54,714 nt of DNA from contig NZ_JAAAXQ010000006.1 of assembly GCF_009916105.1 (NCBI RefSeq), forward strand, positions 1-54,714. The letters run 5' to 3'. The notes beneath the pieces are model-generated. The model made no database searches and was not told the DNA's origin. It worked only from the letters and a program-made list of their open reading frames with translations. Positions 18,682-27,249 of the stretch are shown here, one piece after another. The DNA is from Streptomyces sp. GC420. GTDB taxonomy: Bacteria > Actinomycetota > Actinomycetes > Streptomycetales > Streptomycetaceae. How positions within the stretch are numbered: position 1 is the first letter of the stretch; every line of letters starts with the position of its first letter. The position numbers and the translations under genes were made by a program.

Positions 18682-19746
18682 TCAGCCGTACCGGCGCAGT
18701 TCGTTGAAGAAGCCGTCGACGACGCGCAGTTCGCCCCGCCGGGCCACTTCGTCGTGGACGTACCTGCCGATGGCGAGGTCCAGCACCCCCAGACCGAACG
18801 GTGAGAACACCACCGTCCGGTCCGCGGGGGCCGGCGCCCGCCCCGTCAGGACGTCGTGCAGGGTGCCGTTGACGAACTCCCGGTCCCCGGCCAGCTGTTC
18901 GGCCAGGTGCGGCGAGGTGTCGGCCTTGAGGCAGTGCTCGACGTCGTCGACGAAGTTGGCGGACGCGAGCAGGATCCGCGGGTCCAGGTCGCGCAGTGAG
19001 ATGTGCAGCACCAGAGGGTGGTGTGCGAACCACGACGGGTCGTGGACGTGTGGCCGTGCCGCGACCGTCGCGAAGACCACCAGGTCGCTTGAGCGGATGA
19101 GTCCCTCGGCCGTGTCGTGCAGGGTGATGCGGCCCTTCGTCCCCGCCCTGCGCAGGTAGCCGCGGAAGCCGGCCGCGTGGTCGGTGGACAGGTCGTGGAC
19201 GCCGGTCTCCTCGAACGTCCAGCCGGTGGCGGTGAGATGGGTGTGGAGGTAGCGGGCGATCAGGCCGGTACCGATGAAGCCGACGCGCCGGGGGCGCGGG
19301 CGGGTGCGGCTGAGCCGGTCGGCCGCCAGGGCCGCGGAGGCCGCCGTGCGGGTGGCGCTGATGACCGAGCCCTCCAGGCAGGCGTACGGGTAGCCGGTGT
19401 CGGGGTTGTTGAGGATGACGACGGCCGACGCGCGCGGGAGCCCGGAGGCCGTGTTCCCGGGGAAGCTCGCTATCCACTTCAGGCCGTCCACGCGCAGCGG
19501 CCCGCCCATCGATGCGGGCAGCGCGATGATCCGTGCCGCCGGGCGGTCCGGAAAGCGCAGGAAGTACGACGGTGGATTGACCGTCTCACCGTCGCCGTGC
19601 AGCCGGTACACGGCTTCGACCAGTTCGACGATCTCCTGTTCGCGCTCCCGCAGGGCCCGCTGGACCTGGGCGCCGGAGATGACGGCGAACCGCGGCTCGG
19701 CCGCATCGGCGGGCACCGTGGCCCGTGTGGAGTCCGTGGCGGTCAT
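18682..19746 (-). CDS. sbnB: SbnB-like dehydrogenase (Dap biosynthesis, second step)
   Basis: The 354-residue protein is of the ornithine cyclodeaminase/mu-crystallin family. SbnB oxidatively cleaves N-(2-amino-2-carboxyethyl)-glutamate with NAD+ to L-2,3-diaminopropionate and 2-oxoglutarate. It shows the substrate region NPPSYFLRFPDRPAARIIAL, the Rossmann motif RVGFIGTGLIARYL near residue 157, and the family stretch ISLRDLDPRILLASANFVDD. Its ATG overlaps the stop of the oxygenase gene by four bases (ATGA). The released 2-oxoglutarate is also the co-substrate of that oxygenase. Confidence 0.9.
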   Translation of the reverse strand: MTATDSTRATVPADAAEPRFAVISGAQVQRALREREQEIVELVEAVYRLHGDGETVNPPSYFLRFPDRPAARIIALPASMGGPLRVDGLKWIASFPGNTASGLPRASAVVILNNPDTGYPYACLEGSVISATRTAASAALAADRLSRTRPRPRRVGFIGTGLIARYLHTHLTATGWTFEETGVHDLSTDHAAGFRGYLRRAGTKGRITLHDTAEGLIRSSDLVVFATVAARPHVHDPSWFAHHPLVLHISLRDLDPRILLASANFVDDVEHCLKADTSPHLAEQLAGDREFVNGTLHDVLTGRAPAPADRTVVFSPFGLGVLDLAIGRYVHDEVARRGELRVVDGFFNELRRYG

Positions 19747-20756
19747 CGCGCGGTCACCTCGGGGGCCGGTGCGCAGTCGGCAGGGCGTACCGGCTCGGCC
19801 ATGGCGACCAGCACCTCGCGCGGGTCCTCGTACGGCTCCCTGCTGTGCGCCATGCGAATGTTGTCGACGAGCATCAGATCTCCGTCCTGCCAGGGCTCGC
19901 GCAGGGTATGGGCCTCGTAGACCTCGTTGAGCAGGCGGACGACGTCCTCGCCGATCGCCTCGCCGCCGCCGAACCGGGTGGTGAACGGCAGCGCGTCGGC
20001 GCCGTAGACGTCCACGAGGTACTCACGTATCTCAGGGTCGATCGTCCACTCGCTCAGGAAGGCGATCTGGTTGAACCAGCAGTGCCGGCCGGTGGCCGGG
20101 TGGCGGACCACGGCGCTGCGCCGCTGGCTGGTGCGCAGCCTTCCGTCCGGCCCCCACGCACAGTCGATCCCGTTGTCGCGGCAGTAGTGCTCGACGGCGG
20201 CGCGGTCGTCGGTGCCGAAGGCCTCGGCGACGGATGCCCCGATCTCGTCGTTGTAGGTGCGGTCGAGCAGCCAGCCCTCCCGCAGGAAGCGCTCGGCCAG
20301 CGGGACGGGCAGTGCCTGGAGTACGGCCGCGGCGTCGGCCAGGCCCGTCGCTCCGCCGTCGGCGGGCGCCTCGAGGCACGCGAACAGCATCAGGCCGGGG
20401 AACCGGAGGGTGTAGCTCAGCTCGTGGTGCATGCACATCGGCTGGTTGGACGGCCACTTGGCGGAGGAGTACACGCCGTCGCCGTAGGAGCGGCGTGGCG
20501 CGAAGGCCTCCCGTTCGGTCATCAGGCCGGTGGCCAGCGCCCGGAAGGCGGCCCCGGCGCGTTCGGGATCGTAGAGTCCGAGGCCGCGCACGAGGACCGC
20601 TCCGTGCTCGGCGACCACGGCGCGCAGTGCGTCCTGGTACTCGGCCGCCCAGCGGGCCGGGTCGCCGGCGTCCTGGACCAGCAGGACCGGGGGCCTGCCG
20701 GGACGCAGGTCCACATCGGGCAGGAGCGCCGGGGATGAGGTGGGTGAGGCGCGCAT
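19743..20756 (-). CDS. SyrP/TauD-like Fe(II)/2-oxoglutarate oxygenase
   Basis: The ATG at 20756, after an AAGGAAC site, gives 337 residues. The family oxidises unactivated carbons. SyrP itself beta-hydroxylates carrier-bound aspartate in syringomycin assembly. The iron ligands fit His110 and Glu112 in MCMHHELSYT and His304 in NIRMAHSREPY. Arg313 in EDPREVLVAM is the likely 2-oxoglutarate anchor. Flanking segments GLADAAAVLQALP and WFNQIAFL also match the family. It sits between the NRPS gene (23 bases) and sbnB (four-base overlap). I infer hydroxylation of Dap, free or carrier-bound, though another amino acid cannot be excluded. Confidence 0.85.
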   Translation of the reverse strand: MRASPTSSPALLPDVDLRPGRPPVLLVQDAGDPARWAAEYQDALRAVVAEHGAVLVRGLGLYDPERAGAAFRALATGLMTEREAFAPRRSYGDGVYSSAKWPSNQPMCMHHELSYTLRFPGLMLFACLEAPADGGATGLADAAAVLQALPVPLAERFLREGWLLDRTYNDEIGASVAEAFGTDDRAAVEHYCRDNGIDCAWGPDGRLRTSQRRSAVVRHPATGRHCWFNQIAFLSEWTIDPEIREYLVDVYGADALPFTTRFGGGEAIGEDVVRLLNEVYEAHTLREPWQDGDLMLVDNIRMAHSREPYEDPREVLVAMAEPVRPADCAPAPEVTAR

Positions 20757-20779
20757 CTCTGGTTCCTTTCGGTCGCCGC

Positions 20780-23281
20780 TCAGGCGGGCGTCGACGGGGC
20801 GGTGGACGGGCTGGGCGGCGGGGTGGTGACGGAAGTCCGGGGCGCCGTACTGCCGTCGAGCAGGCGGGCCAGGTCCGCGAGGACCGGGTGACGGGTGATG
20901 TCCTTGACGTCGACGGCCCGGTCCAGGGCGATCGCCAGCCTGACCGCCGACAGTGACGTGCCGCCCCGGTCGAAGAAGTGGTCCCGGCGGCCGATCCGCC
21001 GCGGCGGGATGCCGAGCACCTCCCCCCAGGCGGCTGCCAGGCGCCGCTCGGCCGGGGTGCCCGGAGCGTGCCCGACGTCCCCGGCGGTGTCGAGTTCCTC
21101 GGCGAGTGCGGTCAGTGCCGTGCGGTCGGTCTTGCCGTTGGCGGTCAGCGGCAGGTGATCCCGCCAGTGGAAGGCCGAGGGGATCATGTATCCGGGCAGC
21201 GACGCGGTCAGCCGGTCCCGCAGCGCGTCCGGCGGGACCGGCTGCTGTCCGGCGCAGAAGGCCACCAGGTGCCCGCCCCCGGCGACCACCACCGCGCACT
21301 CCCGGACTCCCGGCGTCCGCAGCAACACGTTCTCGATCTCGCCGATCTCGATCCGGAAGCCACGGATCTTGACCTGGGTGTCCCGGCGACCGAGGTACTC
21401 CAGCTTGCCGTCGGGCAGCCAGCGGCCGCGGTCACCGCTGCGGTACAGCCGCCGGCCCGGGCGGTGCGGATCCTCGGTGAACGCGGCCTTCGTGCGCTCC
21501 GGGTCGCCCACGTATCCGCGCCCGACGCAGATCCCGGAGAAGACGATCTCACCCGGAGCGCCGAGCGGCACCGGTGCGAGATGCTCGTCGACCACGTAGA
21601 CATGCACGTTGCTGACGGGGCGGCCGAGCGGGATGCGGTCCCGGGCCGGCACCTCGTCCATCACCTCGTGGTTGGTGTCGTCGGAGGTCTCCGTCAGCCC
21701 GTAGGCGTTGACCAGCCGGGTTCCGGGCCGGGCCGCGAACCAGCGCCGTACGAGCTCCGTCTTCAGCGCCTCGCCGGTGGCCGACACGCACCGCAGGTCC
21801 GGCAGCGGGCGCGGGTGCTGCTCCAGCTCGGCGAGAACGGTCTCGAGATACGACGGCACGAGCTGGAGGACGTTGACCCGACCCCGGGCGATGGTGTCGA
21901 CGAAGCGCGCGGTGTCCAGGATCGCCTCCTGTTCGACCAGCAGCGTGCGACCGCCCGCCACGAGGGCCGCCACCAGCTGCCAAAGGGAGATGTCGAAGCA
22001 CTGGGGTGCGGTCTGGGCGACGACCTGCCCCTCGCCGATCCCCAGGTCGTCGATCTTGGCGAGGACGTGGTTGACGAAGCCCGCGTGCTCGCACATCGCG
22101 CCCTTGGGCTCGCCGGTGGAGCCCGAGGTGAAGTAGATGTACGCGAGCTGGCCGGCGGCGACGGCCACGGGTGGGTCGTCGTCGGCGTGGGCCTCCGCGC
22201 AGGCGTCCTCGATGCGTTGGGCCCGGACGTCCGGGGGTACGTGGACGGGCCCACGTCCGGTCAGTGCCAGGCGGCATCCGGCCCGGTGGAGCATGGCCGC
22301 GATGCGCTCGGGCGGGAAGTGCGGCTCGACGGGCAGGTAGACGCCGCCCGCCTTGAGGACGCCCAGGACGGCCACCGCCCACTCCAGGGTGCGCTCGGTG
22401 ACCACCGCGACGACACCCTCGGGCTCCAGCCCTCGCACCAGCAGCGCCCTGCTCAGCCGGTTGGCACGGGAGTTGAGCTCCCGGTAGGTCCACTGCCGGT
22501 TTCCCTGTGCGACGGCGACGGCGTCCGGATGCATCCGCACCCGCTCCTCGAACAACTCGTGCACCCGGCGGTCGGGCAGTTCCCGCCGCGGACCGGCGAG
22601 GCCGTCGAGCTGGAAGCCCGTCTCCGGTGGGGACAGCAGGCTCTGCCGTCCGTGCTCGGCGTCCGGATCGGCGGCGATCGACGTGAGCGCCACGAGGTGA
22701 TAGCCGGCGATGCGGGGTGCGCAGTCGGCGTCGAGCACGTCGGTGCGGTACCGCAGCCGGAGGGCGAGCCGGTCGCCGTACCGGACCGTGCCCACGCGCA
22801 GCACGGTGCCCTCGGGCAGTCCGCCGCCGCTTCCGCTGCCGCCGCCGGTCAGGTCGCACTCGGTCTCGAACGGCGGTCCGTCATGGCGGAGTTCGCGCGC
22901 GAGCGCGTCGACCGGAAAGTCCCGGTGCGCCGCCACCGCGGACTCGGCCGCGCGGGTACGCCGCACCAGTGCCCGCCAGGAGCGGGGGGCGGTCGTCAGC
23001 CTGCAGGGCAAGGGACTGGCGCCCGGCTCGGTCACCAGACCGGTCGTGACCTCCTGCTCGCCCGAGAGCGCGGCGAGCACCTTCGCGTGCGCGGCGAGCA
23101 GCGCGGTCTCCGGCGGCACCGGCAAGCGCCGCAGGCCCGCCAGGACGCCGTGGGGTACGGCCGTCTCGTGTTCCGCGGTGCCCGGCTCCGGCGCACGGGT
23201 CCACCGCGGGATCCGGGTGACCCCGCCGGCGGTGAGCACCCCGCGCCAGAAGTCCCGGGACGCGTCGGCTGAGTTGTCCAT
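20780..23281 (-). CDS. NRPS adenylation-carrier protein with short N-terminal C-domain remnant
   Basis: This 833-residue protein would activate and load an amino acid. Residues about 1-215 resemble the second half of a condensation domain (DFWRGVLTAGG, ALRLRYRTDVLDA) but lack HHxxxDG. The adenylation domain follows with YIYFTSGSTGEPKG, FDISLWQL, NAYGLTET, YRSGDRGRW and NGKTDR. A carrier domain holds Ser776 in FFDRGGTSLSAVRL. Aligned by eye with GrsA, the pocket reads D-I-W-Q-S-T-A-D-D-K. This is close to the Dab code I remember as DIWELTADDK, so Dap is the natural candidate given the adjacent genes. There is no thioesterase. GGGAAGGGAAC precedes the ATG, 20 bases after the membrane synthetase gene. 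Confidence 0.92.
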   Translation of the reverse strand: MDNSADASRDFWRGVLTAGGVTRIPRWTRAPEPGTAEHETAVPHGVLAGLRRLPVPPETALLAAHAKVLAALSGEQEVTTGLVTEPGASPLPCRLTTAPRSWRALVRRTRAAESAVAAHRDFPVDALARELRHDGPPFETECDLTGGGSGSGGGLPEGTVLRVGTVRYGDRLALRLRYRTDVLDADCAPRIAGYHLVALTSIAADPDAEHGRQSLLSPPETGFQLDGLAGPRRELPDRRVHELFEERVRMHPDAVAVAQGNRQWTYRELNSRANRLSRALLVRGLEPEGVVAVVTERTLEWAVAVLGVLKAGGVYLPVEPHFPPERIAAMLHRAGCRLALTGRGPVHVPPDVRAQRIEDACAEAHADDDPPVAVAAGQLAYIYFTSGSTGEPKGAMCEHAGFVNHVLAKIDDLGIGEGQVVAQTAPQCFDISLWQLVAALVAGGRTLLVEQEAILDTARFVDTIARGRVNVLQLVPSYLETVLAELEQHPRPLPDLRCVSATGEALKTELVRRWFAARPGTRLVNAYGLTETSDDTNHEVMDEVPARDRIPLGRPVSNVHVYVVDEHLAPVPLGAPGEIVFSGICVGRGYVGDPERTKAAFTEDPHRPGRRLYRSGDRGRWLPDGKLEYLGRRDTQVKIRGFRIEIGEIENVLLRTPGVRECAVVVAGGGHLVAFCAGQQPVPPDALRDRLTASLPGYMIPSAFHWRDHLPLTANGKTDRTALTALAEELDTAGDVGHAPGTPAERRLAAAWGEVLGIPPRRIGRRDHFFDRGGTSLSAVRLAIALDRAVDVKDITRHPVLADLARLLDGSTAPRTSVTTPPPSPSTAPSTPA

Positions 23282-23301
23282 CGGTTCCCTTCCCGTCCCG
23301 G

Positions 23302-25836
23302 TCACGGAGCCGGGTGCGCGCAGTGGGAGGCGCCGGTCCGCTCGACGGCCGGATTGCCGCCCCACCGCGCACCCGGCGGGACGTCCTCGCCCTTCATGAG
23401 GAAGGAGTCGGCGGCGAGTTCGGCACCGTCGCCCAGCGTCACGCCGTAGTGGACGAAGGCGCCGACGCCGAGCGTGCAGCCGGCGCCGATCGTGACGTGG
23501 TCGGACTTGAACGTGCCGTCCTCCTGGGAGTGGCACTGGATCTTGCTGCCCGCGTTCAGTGTTGCGTCGCTGCCGATGGCGGTGAGCGTCCGCTCGGTGA
23601 TGAAGCAGCCGTCATCGAAGACCCTGCGGCCGATCCGGACGCCCATCAGCCGCCAGACGACGTTCTTGAACGGAGTGCCGTTGAACACGATGAGGTGTCT
23701 GTCGGGCACCTTCCACAGGCGCTCGTGCCACCAGAAGTACGGGTCGTAGATGGAGCACAGCTGCGGACGCAGTCCGCCGAACCGCAGGACGGCGCGCTCC
23801 ACGAGGACGAAGTAGAGGGCGGTGAAGACCACGCCGGACGCGACGGACGCGGCGATCAGCAGTTGTCCGGCGGCGCTGCCCGGGTCGTACGCGGTGACGG
23901 CGGCGGCGCCGATCACCAGGAGCCCGAAGGAGTGCAGCCACCGCAGGACCAGGAACTGGCCCATCGAGCGCAGGTTGTAGCGGTTCTTGGCGGCCAGTCG
24001 GCGGCGCTGCTCGTCGCCGGTCCGCAGGTGGTCGAAGCGGGTGTCGCGCTCCACCGAGCGGGGGATCTCGAAGGGGGGAGAGCCGAGCAGCCCCACTCCC
24101 TCGCGCACGTGCCCGTCGAGCGGCACCATCACCTTCGTCGCCAGGAGGCAGTCGTCGCCCGTCCTGCCCCCCGCGGGATAGGCGATGTTGTTGCCGAGGA
24201 AGTTGTGCGGTCCGATCGACACCCGTGCCAGGCGGAACGAGGTGCTCGAGTACTCGGCGTTGAGGACCGACAGCCCGTCGGCGACCATCGTGCCCCTGCC
24301 GACGGACGTCAGGACCGGGCTCTCGTGCTTCAGTTCGGTGCCGAAGTTCGAACCGGTCTGCTCGACGTGCGAGAGGTCGTAGCCGATGGCCCGCAGGTAG
24401 TGGACGATGTAGGAGCTGTCGCCGAACAGCCAGGTGAACAGCTTGATGTTGCTCGCCACGGCGACTGCGCGGTGCACCGAGTAGTGGAACCCGTACAGCG
24501 GATAGACCCGGCCCGGGCGGACCAGCAGGTTCGTCAGGCGGGGCAGGACGGTCACGGCGGCGAGGCCGGCGGTCAGGAGGCCGAAGAACAGCACGAAGGA
24601 CAGGACCAGCGCCTTGCCGTAGAACCAACCCGAAGTGACGCCGTGTACGGCGGGATCGAACAGCGTGGGCATGTCCGGCAGCCAGGCGAACAGCATGTAC
24701 GAGCCGCCGACGGACAGCGGCAGGTACACGAGGAACAGCTGGAGCAGGGTGACGAGGCCGTAGGCCGCCCGGCGCGCCGTGCCGCAGTCCGCAGGTGCGA
24801 TCCCCGGAAGGCTCACGTCCGTCCGCTGGGCCGGAGAGCCGTGCCACCGCTGGCCCGCCGGGACCGACACGCCCCGGTGCAGTGCGGACGCGTGGCCGAG
24901 CTGCGCCCCGTCGCCCATCACGGTGTCGATGTCGATCACGGTCCGCTCACCGACGAGTACGTCCCTGCCCAGGACGACCGGGCCGGTCTGGATGCGCCCG
25001 GCGTGAGCCCGGTAGCAGAGGAGAGCGCAGTCCTTGCGGATCACGGTGCCCGCGCCGACCGTGAGCAGGTCGGTGCAGACCGGCACGGTGCGGGTGAGGA
25101 TCGTGACCCCCCTGCCGATGCGTGCACCGAGGGCCCGCAGGTACAGCACGTACAACGGGTTGCCGACGAGGAGGACCATGGGGTTGGCGTGGAGCAGCAC
25201 CCTGACGGTCCACAGGCGGAGGTAGGCCGGCCCCCACACCGGGAACTCGCCGGGTTTCCAGCGGCCGACGAGCATCCACTTGGCCGCGACCGGCAGGGCG
25301 CAGGCGCCGGCGAAGACGGCACCGCCGAAGACGGCCGAACGCAGGTAGACGCCGGCCACTCCCTTGCCGCCGGAGACCCAGGAGTAGCCGCGTGCGAGGA
25401 CGATCCCGGTGAACAGGCAGTAGCCGCAGAAGAACAGCAACTGTGCCGTCCCGCACAGCACATACCGTCGTGTGCCGTGCGCGGACGGTGTCTGCTCCGG
25501 GGTGCGGACCGGTTCCGGGGCCGGTGGGGGCGGGCTGTCCGCGAGGGCCTGCGCGAGCGAGCGGATCGTCGGGTGCCGGTAGATGTCCCTCATCGACACC
25601 GACGGCAGATCCGCCCGTTTCCTGACCCGGGCACAGAAGTGCGCCATCAGCAGTGAGTTGGCGCCGAGGTCGTCGAAGAAGTGGCTGTCGACCGGGACCC
25701 GGTCGACGCGCACCACGTCGGCCAGCAGCTCGGCGAGGGTCGTCTCGGTGCCGGCCGCCGCGTCGGTGCGTCCGCTCGCGGTGGCCGCGGGCTCGGGCGG
25801 AACGGCCGTGGAGACCTCGCTGGATTTTCCCGCCAC
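23302..25836 (-). CDS. Carrier domain plus Pls-type membrane polymerising region
   Basis: The GTG at 25836 (AGGAG six bases upstream) gives 844 residues. A carrier domain comes first, with Ser61 in FFDDLGANSLLMAHF. The rest matches the terminal region of Pls/PosA synthetases: six membrane helices in three pairs (for example LLFFCGYCLFTGIVLA, VLSFVLFFGLLTAGLAAV and LLIAASVASGVVFTALYFVL) separate three soluble left-handed-helix-like domains (around GARIGRGVTILTRTVPVCTD, SIGPHNFLGNNIAYPAGG and DHVTIGAGCTLGVGAF). In epsilon-poly-L-lysine synthetase this region forms the isopeptide chain. Here the adenylation domain is absent and is presumably supplied by the next gene, so the synthetase is split. 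It is the first gene of the operon and ends in -CAHPAP. Confidence 0.9.
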   Translation of the reverse strand: MAGKSSEVSTAVPPEPAATASGRTDAAAGTETTLAELLADVVRVDRVPVDSHFFDDLGANSLLMAHFCARVRKRADLPSVSMRDIYRHPTIRSLAQALADSPPPPAPEPVRTPEQTPSAHGTRRYVLCGTAQLLFFCGYCLFTGIVLARGYSWVSGGKGVAGVYLRSAVFGGAVFAGACALPVAAKWMLVGRWKPGEFPVWGPAYLRLWTVRVLLHANPMVLLVGNPLYVLYLRALGARIGRGVTILTRTVPVCTDLLTVGAGTVIRKDCALLCYRAHAGRIQTGPVVLGRDVLVGERTVIDIDTVMGDGAQLGHASALHRGVSVPAGQRWHGSPAQRTDVSLPGIAPADCGTARRAAYGLVTLLQLFLVYLPLSVGGSYMLFAWLPDMPTLFDPAVHGVTSGWFYGKALVLSFVLFFGLLTAGLAAVTVLPRLTNLLVRPGRVYPLYGFHYSVHRAVAVASNIKLFTWLFGDSSYIVHYLRAIGYDLSHVEQTGSNFGTELKHESPVLTSVGRGTMVADGLSVLNAEYSSTSFRLARVSIGPHNFLGNNIAYPAGGRTGDDCLLATKVMVPLDGHVREGVGLLGSPPFEIPRSVERDTRFDHLRTGDEQRRRLAAKNRYNLRSMGQFLVLRWLHSFGLLVIGAAAVTAYDPGSAAGQLLIAASVASGVVFTALYFVLVERAVLRFGGLRPQLCSIYDPYFWWHERLWKVPDRHLIVFNGTPFKNVVWRLMGVRIGRRVFDDGCFITERTLTAIGSDATLNAGSKIQCHSQEDGTFKSDHVTIGAGCTLGVGAFVHYGVTLGDGAELAADSFLMKGEDVPPGARWGGNPAVERTGASHCAHPAP

Positions 25837-26169
25837 GTGAACTCCTCGGGGGTGATGGTCACAGCCTGTGGGTGCGGTGCGGTTCATTGCGTGTGCCGGC
25901 TGCCGGGACGAAGGGTTCCCGCAAGGGCTCCGTGCTCTTCGGTCGCATGCCCGCGGGCCCGTGCGGCAGCCTCCTCGCACGACGGGGTCGGCGGCCGCGG
26001 CCTGCGGCGGCCCTGCTTCTGCGTCTGCTGTCGGAGGGCCGCGAGCAGCGGGCTGGCCCACAACCGGCGGGGTTGCGGCGATGCCGAAAAAGTGGGGTGC
26101 AAGGGGACGGGATCTGCGCTGCCGCACACCAGGGGGTCACGCAGGTGCCGGTGTGCCGTGATGATGCCG

Positions 26170-26186
26170 GGTGACGTATCGTCACC
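26170..26186. promoter_or_regulatory. 17-bp palindrome upstream of Dap operon
   Basis: GGTGACG-TAT-CGTCACC has perfect seven-base arms and lies 334 bases upstream of the first gene of the operon. The symmetry and spacing suit a dimeric HTH regulator. No regulator gene is adjacent. Confidence 0.4.
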
Positions 26187-26216
26187 GCCGGTCCCGGACG
26201 ATTCATGGACGACGTG

Positions 26217-26318
26217 TTACGCGGCAGCCTTTGCCGTGGCTGGGAAATCCGCGTTGTGGTCGACCGCATTCTGCTGCGCCTGGTACTCGCTGGGGTATAT
26301 CTCACTCGGCGTCTTCAT
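26217..26318 (-). CDS. Possible 33-residue peptide
   Basis: An ATG at 26318 follows GGAGG by nine bases and opens a hydrophilic peptide (MKTPSEIYPSEYQAQQNAVD, then HNADFPATAKAAA) ending in TAA. Most third positions are G or C, although a rare ATA codon is present. It lies in the direction of, and upstream of, the Dap operon, with the palindrome just downstream of its stop. It could be a leader peptide or chance. Confidence 0.3.
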   Translation of the reverse strand: MKTPSEIYPSEYQAQQNAVDHNADFPATAKAAA

Positions 26319-26376
26319 CGGATTCGGCCTCCGTGGTGAGAGCTACCGGACAAGGCGCAGGCACATCGCGGCGGAA

Positions 26377-27189
26377 TCAGCGTTCCGGCGGGGTGTCGCA
26401 CCGTTGCACCGTGCATTCCGCCGCGCGCCTTGCGCCCGTGCGACACGTGTCCCACCCACCATGCTGCTCGCGGTGCAGACAGCCCGCAAACGCGGTGATC
26501 ATTCCGTATTTCCGGCTGGGGGGAGACATCGGCGGGAGCATCGGCATTCGGTCGGCCTTGACGCCGAAGCGGTGCCGCTCCGCCGACGGTGCCCGTCCAA
26601 GGCGCTGCGCAACTGCGACCGTCTCCGCGTACTTCGCAGTGTCCGGAGTGCGGCCACGGTCGCGGGTGAGGTGCTGAGATCCGTCGGCCTCCAGGACGAC
26701 GCGCTGCCCATGAGGCAGCGGCAGGAGGAAATCCGTCCGGGAGCGCAGCAACGCCTCGCGGCCGCGCTCTCGCACGGTCCTGTGGTACCAGCGCAACCGC
26801 ACTTCGGGCAGGAGAGCCGGATCCCCGGGGGACGGCCCGGGAATCTGGTGGTAGGCGACGAAGAGGTTCTTCCGGCGTTCCGAGTTGCGCGGCAGGCTCT
26901 TGAGGAGTCGCAATTCGGCTGTATCAACGCCGGGCAACTGTGTCCGTCGGCGGCGTGCACGGCGCAGTCCGAAAAGGACCGCGACCGGGTAGCGGCCGTT
27001 GGCTGCGGTACCCCAACCCGGCGAGCTCCGCAGGCTCCGGCTGCGCGGTGTGACCCCGGGCACGGGGCCGGCCCATCTCAGCCGACCCGACCGAAATGAG
27101 GAGGCTGGCTCGCGCACGGCCGCATAGTGCCGTTGCCAGTCCGCCAGCCACTCCGGGTTCCAGTGGCAGGCCCGCGGACTCCACTTCAC
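26377..27189 (-). pseudogene. Decayed endonuclease-like hypothetical protein
   Basis: The middle of this frame (RLLKSLPRNSERRKNLFVAY, then LRSRTDFLLPLPHGQRVVLE, ADGSQHL, RTPDTAKYAET) resembles the C-terminal, restriction-endonuclease-like part of a conserved Streptomyces hypothetical family. In that family it reads roughly RMDFL...RVVIEVDG-QHYA. The N-terminal third and the tail after ETVA do not look like the family and have odd composition. I take it as an eroded remnant. The acidic and glutamine residues (EADGSQH) of the presumed active site persist. Confidence 0.35.
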
Positions 27190-27249
27190 GCGGTTGCCGA
27201 CGCCGCGGGCATGCGGGGTCGACTGCGGTGCGGTTCGCTGCCGAGCAGT

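Larger units (their letters stand above)
25837..26376. other. 540-base upstream region of Dap operon
   Basis: This stretch presumably holds the operon promoter. It contains the palindrome at 26170-26186 and a possible 33-codon gene at 26217-26318. I see no larger gene and no obvious -35/-10 pair that I would defend. Confidence 0.5.

Noticed and set aside
20978..25656. Plus-strand open frames of 764 and 780 codons across the Dap operon
   Set aside because: The opposite strand carries intact adenylation, carrier and Pls-type motifs. The plus frames have low-complexity composition and no ribosome sites.
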